From the NCBI GenBank assembly GCA_001874255.1, contig MPDC01000002.1, forward strand, positions 1 through 64,000: a stretch of 64,000 nt of DNA. Reading direction: 5' to 3'. The DNA comes from Alphaproteobacteria bacterium MedPE-SWcel. Lineage in GTDB: Bacteria; Pseudomonadota; Alphaproteobacteria; Rhodobacterales; Rhodobacteraceae. The first letter of the stretch is position 1, and every line of letters begins with the position of its first letter. Positions 44,688 to 53,595 of this stretch are shown here, piece after piece. Both the position numbers and the translations under genes were made by a program. The notes under the pieces were generated by a model. The model had not been told where the DNA came from. It saw only the letters and a program-made list of their open reading frames with translations, and did not search any database.

Positions 44688-45704
44688 ATGAAGAAATTTC
44701 TGGGGCTGACTGCCGTTGCCACACTGAGCTGTGCTTTTGCAGCCGAAGCCATGGCGACAGAGTGGAACGTGTCCGTTTGGGGCAAACGCCGCGCGTTCAC
44801 CGAGCATGTCGAGAAACTGGCTGAACTGGTCGCCGAAAAGACAGACGGCGCGTTCACCATGAACATCAGCTACGGTGGCCTGTCGAAGAACCGTGAGAAC
44901 CTTGATGGGATTTCCATCGGCGCTTTTGAAATGGCGCAATTCTGTGCCGGCTATCACCGCGACAAGAACCGGGTCATCACTGTTCTGGAGTTGCCATTCC
45001 TCGGCGTCTCCAACCTGGAAGAAGAAGTTGCAGTGTCCACGGCGGTTTACAACCATCCGGCGGCGACCGAAGAAATGGCGCAATGGAATGCCAAGCTGCT
45101 GATGACCTCGCCGATGCCGCAATATAACCTCGTTGGCACCGGCGCGCCGCGCGATGAACTTGCGGAATTTGAAGGTATGCGCGTTCGAGCGACCGGCGGG
45201 ATCGGCGAAGCCTTCAAGGCAGTCGGCGCCGTGCCGACCTCGGTGACCTCGTCCGAAGCCTATCAGGCCATGGAGTCGGGCGTTGTCGACACTGTCGCCT
45301 TTGCGCAGCACGCGCATCTGAGTTTCGGCACCATCAACCGCGCCGAATGGTGGACCGCGAACCTCAATCCGGGCACGGTCAATTGTCCGGTGGTTGTCAA
45401 TATCGACGCCTATGAGAGCCTGTCCGACGCCGAGCGCGAGGCGCTCGAGAGCTCGGTGCCGGAAGCCTTGGACTACTACCTGTCCAACTACGGCGAATTG
45501 CTGAAGAAATGGGACGACGTCCTGGCAGAAAAAGGCGTTGAGAAGGTGGAGCTTTCTGAGGAGGTCATAGCCGAGTTCCGCTCCGAGGCGGCAGATCCCA
45601 TTCGCGAGGCCTGGATCAAGGACATGGAAGCGCAAGGGCTTCCGGGCCAGGAACTGTATGATCTTGTCGTCAGTACGCTTGCCTCGCATCGCGGCACCAA
45701 CTGA
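44688..45704 (+). CDS. dctP: TRAP transporter substrate-binding protein (DctP family)
   Basis: 338 residues with a signal peptide (to AEAMATE). It is a DctP-family periplasmic receptor: the conserved EFEGMRVRATGG contains the arginine that binds the substrate carboxylate, and AYQAMESGVVD follows. ATG 44688 has GGGGAGG upstream. It heads a dctPQM operon. The substrate cannot be read from the sequence; an organic acid is expected. Confidence 0.9.
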   Translation: MKKFLGLTAVATLSCAFAAEAMATEWNVSVWGKRRAFTEHVEKLAELVAEKTDGAFTMNISYGGLSKNRENLDGISIGAFEMAQFCAGYHRDKNRVITVLELPFLGVSNLEEEVAVSTAVYNHPAATEEMAQWNAKLLMTSPMPQYNLVGTGAPRDELAEFEGMRVRATGGIGEAFKAVGAVPTSVTSSEAYQAMESGVVDTVAFAQHAHLSFGTINRAEWWTANLNPGTVNCPVVVNIDAYESLSDAEREALESSVPEALDYYLSNYGELLKKWDDVLAEKGVEKVELSEEVIAEFRSEAADPIREAWIKDMEAQGLPGQELYDLVVSTLASHRGTN

Positions 45705-45798
45705 TCACTCTTGCCAATGCGCCGGGCTCGGGCCTCGTTGTCCGGGCCCGGCGTATTTACGTTTGCGACACTCAATCTCATAACGAACGGAAACAGCA

Positions 45799-46473
45799 AT
45801 GGCAGGCTCATCTACCGTGCTCAGCGATTCCAGCGTGTTATCCAGGCTGGACAGGGCACTGTTGCCAATTGAACGCGCCACGGCGCTCGCCAGCGGCGTG
45901 GCGGCATTCTCTCTCATGTTTCTTGCGGCATATTCGGTTGCGGGGCGGCAACTCGACAGAACGTTTCTGGCCCCGCTCTTCGACAAGATTGGCCTGATGG
46001 ACGGACCGTTGCCGGGCTACGTCGATTATATCGAAACCCTCATGCCTCTGATCGCGATCCTCGGCGTTTCCTACGTTCAACGGGAAGGCGGGCATATTCG
46101 CATGGATATCCTGGTGGGTCGCCTGCACGGGCGGGCCCTGTGGCTGTTTGAATTCATCACCGTCTTTTGCATGCTGGTTCTGGTGCTTGCGCTGGTCTGG
46201 GGATCGTGGGCCCATTTTGACCGCTCTTTCGACTGTGCACGCCCGCTGTGTTCACGGGACAGCTCGATCGACATCGGCCTGCCGATCTGGCCGTCCAAGC
46301 TGATCGTGCCTGTCGCCTTGTCCATTCTGTCTGCGCGTCTGATTCTGCAGCTCATGGCCTATGCGCGCGCGTTTTTTCTAAATATCGACTCCCCCCCTGC
46401 TGTGCCGCTGATCCAATCCGTGGCTGATCAGGCTGCAGCCGAAGCAGACCAACTCAAGGAGGGGTCGACATGA
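45799..46473 (+). CDS. dctQ: TRAP transporter small permease (DctQ)
   Basis: 224 residues with four membrane helices. The family signature lies around YVQREGGHIRMDILVGRL. It pairs with DctM in a Na+-driven uptake system. Its stop overlaps the dctM start as ATGA, and 94 bases separate it from dctP. Confidence 0.88.
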   Translation: MAGSSTVLSDSSVLSRLDRALLPIERATALASGVAAFSLMFLAAYSVAGRQLDRTFLAPLFDKIGLMDGPLPGYVDYIETLMPLIAILGVSYVQREGGHIRMDILVGRLHGRALWLFEFITVFCMLVLVLALVWGSWAHFDRSFDCARPLCSRDSSIDIGLPIWPSKLIVPVALSILSARLILQLMAYARAFFLNIDSPPAVPLIQSVADQAAAEADQLKEGST

Positions 46474-47867
46474 GTGAAATTCAAATCGGGATTTATGTCA
46501 CCGGTGGCATGTTGTTTCTGGTTGTTCTCGGCATGCGGGTGGCATTTGCAGCCGGTCTTGCAGGCTTCGTTGGCCTCGTCTGGTTGCGCTGGAACGGGTT
46601 TGGGTATGACCCGGAACGCTTCACCAAAGCACTTGAAATCAGTGTGAAAATCGCTGGCCAAGTGCCGCATTCCAAAGTCTCCAGCCAAGCTCTGAGCTTG
46701 ATCCCCACGTTCATTCTGATCGGCTATCTCGCCTATTATGCAAAGCTGACTGGCGCATTGTTCGAAGCCGCCAAACGGTGGATCGCCTGGGTTCCGGGTG
46801 GCCTGGCCGTGTCGACCGTCTTTGCCACAGCGGGTTTTGCCGCTGTCTCTGGCGCATCTGTCGCCACGGCCGCCGTCTTTGCCAGAATTGGCATCCCCGA
46901 AATGCTCGCGGCCGGGTACAACAAACGGTTCGCAGCGGGCGTCGTGGCCGCGGGGGGGACGCTCGCTTCGCTGATCCCGCCGTCGGCAATCCTGGTGATC
47001 TACGCGATTATTGTGGAGCAGGACGTGGGCAAGCTCCTGCTGGCCGGGTTTATCCCCGGAGCCTTCTCGGCAGTTGTCTATGCGGGTCTGATCATTGCGA
47101 TCGCCATGATCTTTAAGTCTGTCGGACCCCCGGTCACGGGCTACACATGGCGGGAACGCTTGGTCTCTCTTCCTCCGGCACTTCCAATTTTCGCGGTCGT
47201 CGTCATCATTATTTTCTTCGTCTATAACCCCTTTGGCGAGGCCTGGGGCACGCCGACCGAAGGCGGTGCTGTCGGCGCCTTCATCGTATTTGTCGTGGCG
47301 CTGATCAGAGGCATGCGGTTTCGCCAGTTGATGGATGCGCTTCTGGAAACGGCCAAACTGACAGTGATGATCTTTACCATCATTTGGGGTGTCCTCATCT
47401 ACGTTCGGTTCCTCGGTTTCGCCGATCTTCCGCATGCTTTCGCGGATTGGATAGCCTCACTGAATTCGCCGCCGATGCTCATCCTGATCTGCATTCTGCT
47501 CGCCTACGCAGTCCTTGGGATGTTCATGGATGCTATCGGCATGCTGCTCCTGACATTGCCGGTTGTCTATCCCGCCGTCATGGCGCTGAACGGTGGTGAA
47601 ACCGTCGCTGCGGCGGATTCTGCCTTTGGAATGTCCGGACCGATGTGCGCAATCTGGTTTGGGATACTGGTGGTGAAGATGGCAGAGTTTTGTCTCATCA
47701 CCCCCCCGATCGGCTTGAATTGCTTTGTCGTTGCCGGGGTCCGCGATGATCTGTCGGTTCAGGATGTCTTTCGTGGCGTTGCGCCGTTTTTCGTGGCGGA
47801 CGCCGTAACCATTGCTCTGCTTGTGGCATTCCCTGCCATCGTTCTGTGGCTGCCCAGCCTGGCCTGA
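46470..47867 (+). CDS. dctM: TRAP transporter large permease (DctM)
   Basis: 465 residues, 12 or so membrane helices. It has the DctM patterns GTLASLIPPSAILVIYAII and CILLAYAVLGMFMDAIGM, then PIGLNCFVVAGV. It forms the transport path using a sodium gradient. It is the last gene of the operon and is followed by a strong hairpin. Confidence 0.92.
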   Translation: MSEIQIGIYVTGGMLFLVVLGMRVAFAAGLAGFVGLVWLRWNGFGYDPERFTKALEISVKIAGQVPHSKVSSQALSLIPTFILIGYLAYYAKLTGALFEAAKRWIAWVPGGLAVSTVFATAGFAAVSGASVATAAVFARIGIPEMLAAGYNKRFAAGVVAAGGTLASLIPPSAILVIYAIIVEQDVGKLLLAGFIPGAFSAVVYAGLIIAIAMIFKSVGPPVTGYTWRERLVSLPPALPIFAVVVIIIFFVYNPFGEAWGTPTEGGAVGAFIVFVVALIRGMRFRQLMDALLETAKLTVMIFTIIWGVLIYVRFLGFADLPHAFADWIASLNSPPMLILICILLAYAVLGMFMDAIGMLLLTLPVVYPAVMALNGGETVAAADSAFGMSGPMCAIWFGILVVKMAEFCLITPPIGLNCFVVAGVRDDLSVQDVFRGVAPFFVADAVTIALLVAFPAIVLWLPSLA

Positions 47868-47883
47868 CGGGCGCTTCAAGTGA

Positions 47884-47925
47884 CCGGATGACCGATTCCC
47901 CTCGGCTTGGGGCGCGGTCATCCGG
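47884..47925 (+). terminator. Hairpin after dctM
   Basis: CCGGATGACCG and CGGTCATCCGG form a perfect 11-bp stem. The loop contains its own CCCC/GGGG pairing. It lies 16 bases after the dctM stop and is probably the operon end. Confidence 0.6.
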
Positions 47926-48141
47926 CTTGGACGTCGTGAAGCCGACGCAAAAAAATTCCTGCTGCCGCGATTATAAGTATAGGCCTGCCCCTTTTTTTAT
48001 ATCCGAAAGGAGTTCGTTAATTCAATTCGACGACTCTTTCCTCTGAGAACGCCAGTTCTGGGGTGGTACAGATCCATCTGTTTTCGCTGGTTGCGAAACC
48101 GCGGGTCAGAATCGCCGCCAAGTATGAGTAGGGGTCAAGAT

Positions 48142-48873
48142 ATGTCCAAAGTACAATTGCCAGACTACGCGTTGACGTCAGGTGCAAAACCTGTGTTGCT
48201 GAACGTGCTCTCCATCGATGATGACGAAATCGACAGGATGCGACTTCTGAAGATCTGCCGGAAGGCCGGGCTGATGGTCGATTTTACCGAAGCGGCGAAC
48301 CTCGCCGAGATGCGGGAATGTCTGGATATTGAGAGCTTTGATCTTGTGTTTATCGATCACAACCTTGGTATGGACACAGGCCTGGATGCTCTGGGTGTTC
48401 TGATGTCTCATGAGGATCAAGTGAGCGCGATCCCGATCATGCTTACCTCTTCGGTGGATTACCATATCGCCGTCGAGGCAATGCGCAGAGGCTGCGCCGA
48501 TTACATCGTCAAAGACGAGCTGTCGGTGGATGCTCTTATCAAATCCGTGACCTCAGCCATCGAGCGCCGCGCCCTATACGGCGCATTGACGGATGCGCGT
48601 GCATCAGAGTCGGAACTGAAGTCCGTGTTCGAACGCTTTATGGTCAGCTGCGGACCGGAAATGCGGGAGCTTCTTCGCCGAAGCATGATGGGTGTCCGTT
48701 CCGTCAAAATGCAGGCCCGCAGCGATGATTCAGTGGACCCCACGCTTTTGTCGAACTTGTCCATGTTTGAGCGCAGTGCAAAAGATTTGGTTTGCTTTAT
48801 GGATGATCTGGAGACCGTCGTCGGGGCGGGTCGGCGTTTGACGGTCAATGAATTGCGCAGGCGAATACAATAA
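48142..48873 (+). CDS. Response regulator with unassigned helical C-terminus
   Basis: 243 residues. The N-terminal receiver domain (about 18-145) has SIDDDEIDRMR for the acidic pocket, phosphoacceptor Asp72 (FIDHNLGMDTGLD) and the Lys of YIVKDELS. The remaining ~100 residues are helical with no DNA-binding motif or conserved His, so this is not a classical transcription factor. ATG 48142 with GGGG nine bases upstream is preferred over 48124 and 48091. It is followed, after 370 bases, by a receiver-kinase gene that probably works with it. Confidence 0.78.
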   Translation: MSKVQLPDYALTSGAKPVLLNVLSIDDDEIDRMRLLKICRKAGLMVDFTEAANLAEMRECLDIESFDLVFIDHNLGMDTGLDALGVLMSHEDQVSAIPIMLTSSVDYHIAVEAMRRGCADYIVKDELSVDALIKSVTSAIERRALYGALTDARASESELKSVFERFMVSCGPEMRELLRRSMMGVRSVKMQARSDDSVDPTLLSNLSMFERSAKDLVCFMDDLETVVGAGRRLTVNELRRRIQ

Positions 48874-49243
48874 ACACTCTCCAACCTGCAATTTTGGGAA
48901 CGTCGGAATTTCACTGAAATATATCTGACGTCCATTTTTCAGGAATTTGCATGTCGAAAGCAATGCTCACAATTGGAGGTCAGGCCTTCCTCCCCAGCGG
49001 CAATCGATCATGAGCGGCATTTTTTGAAGTTGGTAGACGCCAGAGGTAGATATCAATGGGGCAATAAGAAAGTTAATCTGGTGCCATCTTGCGTTTCATA
49101 CCATAAAAACACCGACACTGAATGGCCGGAGAAAATGTGCCACGTCGCTCGTTTCGGGAGGGAAAAGCAAAATGGCAATGTTGTTTCGGGTACAATCTTG
49201 ATTTCTGCACATGTCGGAATCATTGAGGAGCTGAGTTCTTGAG
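48874..49243. other. Intergenic region between the two signalling genes
   Basis: 370 bases, noticeably AT-richer than its surroundings. A plus-strand frame of 89 codons (48973-49242) exists but has no recognisable family and no convincing start. I see no RNA gene or clear hairpin. It probably contains the promoter of the gene at 49244. Confidence 0.4.
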
Positions 49244-50344
49244 ATGGTAGATATAAATTTGCTCATCGTCGATGACGATATCGGTGATCGAAAACTTATG
49301 CGACGCCATCTCTCCTCTCTATATCCAAATGCAAGAATTCTGGAGGCCGAGAATGGGGACGCGGCGCTCGAGCATAAAGATGAAGACATAGAAGTCATCT
49401 TTCTTGACTATCTTCTTCCGGGGGTTTCAGGAATTGACCTGCTGTCGAGTTTTTTCCGCCAGTGGCCAAGGTCTGTTATCTTCATCATGACTGGACAGGG
49501 CGACGAGGAAATCGCCAAGAGTGCGATCCTCAGCGGGGCTGCAGATTACATTGCCAAGTCTGCCATTCACCCTGGCGCCCTCCACCGGATGATCGGGAAT
49601 GGGTTGCAGGTGGCCCGGATGCGCTGGCGGATCGAGGAACACCAGAAGGAGCTCCAGCAATTCTCGGATGTCCTGGTTCACGATCTACGGGCCCCGATCC
49701 GTGCTATCAAATTCCTCAGTGACCAAATTCTGGAGGACTTCGAAGCAGGTGATTTGAACGAGGTCAAACGCGAATTCGATCTGATGAAACGGTCAGTGAC
49801 AAAAATGTCGGATTTGATAGAACGCCTTGCAAGCCATATCAATCCACACAGCGAAGGCGCGCCCGAAATAGTTCCGGCGGACAGCTTGGTCGAATCGGCC
49901 TGTATGGCTGTTGCTCAGGATATCGCGAACTCTGACGCACAGATATCGGTCGAGCTGGATGATCTTCAGGTATTTTGTTTCCCACCGGATGTATCGCAAT
50001 TGCTGCAGAACTTGATCGGGAATTCCATCAAGTATCGGAATGCCGATCAGCCGGATATCCGAATAAGTGCGAAACCCATAAGTAGCGGAGTTCAATTTTC
50101 CATTGCCGACAATGGAATTGGCGTGCCCGATGAATATCAGGCGCGAATTTTCGAGCCGTTCAAACGCCTTCAACGAAGTAGTGATTTGCCGGGAAGCGGC
50201 CTCGGCCTCGCCACCTGCGCGAAAATTGCCAAACGCCACAATGGCGAAATATGGTGCGACACAGAAGTAACCGAAGGAACAACCATTCACTTCACGCTAG
50301 AGCTTCGGCACAGCTTGGACACTCTGGCTGTTCGCGCCAGTTGA
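49244..50344 (+). CDS. Soluble receiver-histidine kinase fusion
   Basis: 366 residues. The receiver domain comes first (about 4-125): IVDDDIGDRK, phosphoacceptor Asp55 in FLDYLLPG. A HisKA-type dimerisation helix with His146 (LVHDLRAPIRA) and a HATPase domain (NLIGNSIKYRN, DNGIGVP, GSGLGLATC) follow. There is no membrane helix or sensor domain, so the receiver probably gates the kinase. Bacteriophytochrome-linked and cyanobacterial kinases share this low-complexity layout. It converges on znuA. Confidence 0.85.
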   Translation: MVDINLLIVDDDIGDRKLMRRHLSSLYPNARILEAENGDAALEHKDEDIEVIFLDYLLPGVSGIDLLSSFFRQWPRSVIFIMTGQGDEEIAKSAILSGAADYIAKSAIHPGALHRMIGNGLQVARMRWRIEEHQKELQQFSDVLVHDLRAPIRAIKFLSDQILEDFEAGDLNEVKREFDLMKRSVTKMSDLIERLASHINPHSEGAPEIVPADSLVESACMAVAQDIANSDAQISVELDDLQVFCFPPDVSQLLQNLIGNSIKYRNADQPDIRISAKPISSGVQFSIADNGIGVPDEYQARIFEPFKRLQRSSDLPGSGLGLATCAKIAKRHNGEIWCDTEVTEGTTIHFTLELRHSLDTLAVRAS

Positions 50345-50347
50345 AAC

Positions 50348-50372
50348 GGCGCCCCACCTACGGCAGGGCGCC
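50348..50372. terminator. Hairpin between the kinase gene and znuA
   Basis: GGCGCCC and GGGCGCC form a 7-bp GC stem with an 11-base loop in the 35-base gap between convergent genes. It could terminate both. Confidence 0.5.
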
Positions 50373-50379
50373 CTGACAT

Positions 50380-51444
50380 TTACGGTTCAAGACAAGTGGC
50401 GAATTGGCGTCCGGTGTGCTCAAGCAGGTCTGTGTAGAAACCTGGGCCAGCGACGAGTTCCAGCCCAAGCGGATCAATGACATGTGCCTGAACCTTCGTG
50501 CCTTTTGTAACAGTGTCTACCAGGCTTGGGTTGAATTGCGGTTCAGAGAAGACACAGGTGACCCCTGCGTCAGCAACCGCTTCGCGAATTTCTGCAATGC
50601 GGGCAACACTGGGACTTGCCGCATCGCCCAAGGAGATTGCCCCCAGTGAGTGCAGCCCAAAGCTGTGCTCGAAATACTGGTAGGCATCATGGAACACAAC
50701 GAACGGCCCGTGCTCCTTTGGCAGCGCATTTGAAATTGTTGCAGTGACCAGATCAATTTCTGCCTGCCCCTCCAATGCATTGCTCAAATATTGATCCGCG
50801 TTGTCTGGATCTACATAGGCAAGTTCTTTTGCGATCAAAATCAACCACAGCTTGCCATTGGCAGGCGCGAGCCACGCATGGGGGTCAAGGCCGTCGTGGT
50901 CATGTTCTCCGTGCTCGTGTTCGTCGTGATCCTGTTCGTCGTGATCCTGTTCTTCATGATCATGACCGGCGTGGTCGTCACCTGCGTGCTCATCATCGGC
51001 GTGGTCACCACCTGCATGGTCATCATCCGCGTCATGATGGTCGTCGTGATCGGCCTCCTGCTCGATGGCATGCACGTCTTCGGCAAATACGGCTTCATTT
51101 CTGAACGGCAGATGCAGGGTTCCCGGGACGTCCAGCAACGCGACAATACGCGCATCATCAGCAAGTTGCTCGAGCGGATCGCTGAGCCATGCCTCCAGTT
51201 CATCGCCAATCCAGAACACGAGATCAGCGTCGGAGAGTGCCCGTGCATCTGACGGACGCAGGCTGTACGCATGGGGCGATGATCCAGGGGGGATCAATAT
51301 ATCCGGCACCGCAACCCCTGCCATCACACGGGCAACAAGCCCCTGGACGGGCGCGATGTCAGCGACAACACGCGGAGCATCCGCGACGGATGCCGTCGAA
51401 ATCACGCAGGACAACAGAAAGGACAGAGGAAAGAGGCGAGTCAT
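50380..51444 (-). CDS. znuA: Zinc ABC transporter substrate-binding protein ZnuA
   Basis: 354 residues with a signal peptide (to ASVADAP). ZnuA landmarks are GSSPHAYSLRPSDARAL (first His ligand), a His/Asp/Glu-rich loop of about 55 residues around 135-190, LDPHAWLAP, and FVVFHDAYQYFEHSFGL. The loop (HDEQDHDEHEHGEHDHD and more) collects periplasmic zinc. It diverges from zur across 104 bases with two palindromes, the first only 20 bases upstream of the ATG. Confidence 0.94.
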   Translation of the reverse strand: MTRLFPLSFLLSCVISTASVADAPRVVADIAPVQGLVARVMAGVAVPDILIPPGSSPHAYSLRPSDARALSDADLVFWIGDELEAWLSDPLEQLADDARIVALLDVPGTLHLPFRNEAVFAEDVHAIEQEADHDDHHDADDDHAGGDHADDEHAGDDHAGHDHEEQDHDEQDHDEHEHGEHDHDGLDPHAWLAPANGKLWLILIAKELAYVDPDNADQYLSNALEGQAEIDLVTATISNALPKEHGPFVVFHDAYQYFEHSFGLHSLGAISLGDAASPSVARIAEIREAVADAGVTCVFSEPQFNPSLVDTVTKGTKVQAHVIDPLGLELVAGPGFYTDLLEHTGRQFATCLEP

Positions 51445-51548
51445 AAGGGATCCTATTGTGATTTGTTATATCATAACTATCTATCGCCTTGATAAGCGTC
51501 ATGTTGTAACATATCAATCCCAAAATGACGAATGTCCGAGGAGACCTC
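51445..51548. promoter_or_regulatory. znuA/zur divergent promoter with two Zur-like palindromes
   Basis: GTTATATCATAAC at 51465-51477 is a perfect dyad, and ATGTTGTAACAT at 51501-51512 is a near-perfect one. Both are AT-rich GTTAT/ATAAC-type palindromes as expected for Fur/Zur-family operators. One lies close to znuA, the other close to zur. Zinc-bound Zur probably represses both directions. Confidence 0.7.
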
Positions 51549-52028
51549 ATGGACAGCATTGGCTTTGCTTCACACGACCATACCCGCTGCATTGCCAGCG
51601 GATTGGAAGCTGTCGACAGCTATTGCGCGCAGAACCGGCTTCAGTTCACCGCTGTTCGCCGCAGAGTGCTGGAAATCCTGCTTCAACAACATCACGCCCT
51701 TGGCGCATATGAAATCCTCGAATATCTGCGTCAAGAAGGCTTGGGCTCTCAACCCCCCGTTGCCTACCGGGCCCTCGACTTTCTCGTGAAGCATGGGTTT
51801 GTGCATAAAATCGAACGGCTGAACGCCTTTATTGCCTGCATGCATCCCGGCGAGCCGCATACACCGGTGTTCATGATCTGCAGAAAATGTGCCAGCGTCG
51901 CCGAGGCTCAACGCGAACCCATGCAAGGTCAGTTGGGCGCTGTCGCACGCGCGGCCGGGTTCTTGATCGAACGCACGGTTGTTGAAGCAGAAGGCCTCTG
52001 CCCGAAGTGTCAGGACCCCTCGGAATGA
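51549..52028 (+). CDS. zur: Zinc uptake regulator Zur (Fur family)
   Basis: 159 residues. An N-terminal winged helix (about 15-95: LQFTAVRRRVLEILLQQ, PPVAYRALDFL) is followed by a dimerisation domain with structural zinc cysteines CRKC and CPKC. The Zur type is indicated by the neighbours znuA and znuCB. The ATG at 51549 has GAGGAG upstream. Its stop overlaps the znuC ATG as ATGA, so the regulator is made with the transporter. Confidence 0.93.
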   Translation: MDSIGFASHDHTRCIASGLEAVDSYCAQNRLQFTAVRRRVLEILLQQHHALGAYEILEYLRQEGLGSQPPVAYRALDFLVKHGFVHKIERLNAFIACMHPGEPHTPVFMICRKCASVAEAQREPMQGQLGAVARAAGFLIERTVVEAEGLCPKCQDPSE

Positions 52029-52771
52029 GGCTGGTTTCGCTCCGGAACGCCACCATACGGCATAGTGGGACGCCTGCACTCGAGAGTGTGAACTTCTACA
52101 TCGACAAAGGTGAAATTGTAACCATCCTCGGACCCAACGGATCGGGCAAGTCGACCTTGTTGCGAACCCTTATTGGTGCTTTGCCGCTGAGCAGCGGCTC
52201 TTTGGAAAAAGTGCCGGGGTTGCGCATCGGCTACGTACCGCAGAAGCTCCATATCGATCCGACCTTGCCGCTGACCGTACGCCGGTTTCTCAGCCTTCCC
52301 AAAAGGATCAAGGATGACGTTGCCGAAGCTGCCTTGGCTGATGTCGGCATTCCGGGTTTGGGACATCGCCCAATGGCCGGGCTGTCCGGTGGCCAGTTTC
52401 AGCGGGTGCTCCTTGCGCGGGCCCTGTTGACGAAGCCGGACCTTCTGATCCTCGACGAAGCCACACAGGGGCTCGATCAGGCAGGATCGGCTGCATTCTA
52501 TCAAAAGATTGAAGATGTCAGAGCCCGGTTTGGATGTGCCGTTCTGATGGTCAGCCACGAATTGCACGTCGTGATGGCCGCCTCTGACAGGGTGGTTTGC
52601 CTCAATGGACATGTGTGCTGCGAGGGCGCCCCTGCTCAAGTTGCCACAGCACCGGAATACAAGGCACTTTTCGGCAGCGGCACCCATGGAACATTGGCCC
52701 TGTACAGGCATGAACACGACCACAGCCATGAATGCGACCACACGACTGAAGAACACGGACATCACCACTGA
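52025..52771 (+). CDS. znuC: Zinc ABC transporter ATPase ZnuC with His-rich tail
   Basis: 248 residues. Walker A GPNGSGKST, signature LSGGQFQR and Walker B LLILDEAT mark a complete ABC ATPase. The last ~25 residues (LYRHEHDHSHECDHTTEEHG, then HHH) are extremely His-rich and lie in the cytoplasm, perhaps as a zinc sensor or buffer. It overlaps both zur and znuB by single-base or 4-base junctions. Confidence 0.93.
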   Translation: MRLVSLRNATIRHSGTPALESVNFYIDKGEIVTILGPNGSGKSTLLRTLIGALPLSSGSLEKVPGLRIGYVPQKLHIDPTLPLTVRRFLSLPKRIKDDVAEAALADVGIPGLGHRPMAGLSGGQFQRVLLARALLTKPDLLILDEATQGLDQAGSAAFYQKIEDVRARFGCAVLMVSHELHVVMAASDRVVCLNGHVCCEGAPAQVATAPEYKALFGSGTHGTLALYRHEHDHSHECDHTTEEHGHHH

Positions 52772-53574
52772 TGAGCTTTTTCGACGATTTCATAGTGTTG
52801 GCAAGCCTGGCCGGGATCGGCGTGGCGCTGGCCGCAGCTCCGCTGGGATGCTTTGTGGTGTGGCGACGGATGGCGTATTTCGGTGATGCAACCGCGCATG
52901 CCGCGATCCTGGGTGTTGCTCTGGCCTTGACGTTCCAGACTTCAATTCTGGGCGGGGTGTTGGCCATGGCTCTGCTCATGGCGGGAACGATTTCTGTCCT
53001 GAGCGGACGGGGGTATGCAATGGACACCCTATTGGGGGTTCTGGCACATAGTGCGCTCGCACTGGGGTTGGTGGCAGTGTCCTTCCTCAAGGGGGTGCGT
53101 GTCGATCTGATGGCCTATCTCTTCGGAGATATTCTTGCAGTGTCCCTCTCGGATGTCATCATCGTCTGGGCTGGCGCGTTCTTGATCCTCGTCCTGTTGT
53201 GGTGGCGCTGGTCTTTCCTTCTGACGGCCACGCTCAATCCGGAGCTTGCACGCGCATCGGGGATCTCGCCGCAACGGGAGCAAATGATCATGACCCTCGC
53301 CCTCGCGATTGTCGTTGCGGTTGCAATAAAGGTAGTCGGCGTGCTCTTGATAACGGCGATGCTGCTGATACCCGCCGCAACGGCCCGGACATTTTCCAAC
53401 AGCCCGGAACGAATGGCGGCCATGGCATCGCTTGTCGGATCAATGTCGGTGTTGGGCGGCCTGTATGCATCATTCACGCTAGACACACCAGCCGGCCCCA
53501 GCATTGTCGCAGCGGGCACGGCCATGTTCATCTGTGCAAGCATGATTGCAATGCTCACCCGGACGGGGCGCTGA
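52771..53574 (+). CDS. znuB: Zinc ABC transporter permease ZnuB
   Basis: 267 residues with about eight membrane helices and typical ABC-3 family segments: PLGCFVVWRRMAYFGDATAH near the start and IKVVGVLLITAMLLIPAATA. ATG 52771 shares its first base with the znuC TGA stop. It forms the inner-membrane channel for zinc. Confidence 0.93.
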   Translation: MSFFDDFIVLASLAGIGVALAAAPLGCFVVWRRMAYFGDATAHAAILGVALALTFQTSILGGVLAMALLMAGTISVLSGRGYAMDTLLGVLAHSALALGLVAVSFLKGVRVDLMAYLFGDILAVSLSDVIIVWAGAFLILVLLWWRWSFLLTATLNPELARASGISPQREQMIMTLALAIVVAVAIKVVGVLLITAMLLIPAATARTFSNSPERMAAMASLVGSMSVLGGLYASFTLDTPAGPSIVAAGTAMFICASMIAMLTRTGR

Positions 53575-53595
53575 TCGTCAGACGGATCAGGCGCC
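53567..53595. terminator. Hairpin across the convergent znuB and kinase stops
   Basis: GGCGCTGATC pairs with GATCAGGCGCC apart from one bulged base, with an 8-base loop. It spans both stop codons and may terminate both transcripts. Confidence 0.5.

Noticed and set aside
46428-47435. A 335-codon minus-strand frame opposite dctM
   Set aside because: Antisense of a membrane protein; charged Asp/Arg/His-rich translation is the usual shadow of hydrophobic codons.
48973-49242. A small gene of 89 codons before the receiver-kinase gene
   Set aside because: The start codon is weak, the sequence matches nothing, and the stop lies just before the next ATG, which is better explained as leader DNA.
50791-51252. 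Plus-strand frame with a very hydrophobic Val/Ile-rich stretch
   Set aside because: It is the complement of the His/Asp-rich loop of znuA; GTG/ATC-rich antisense of CAC/GAT codons gives false membrane segments.
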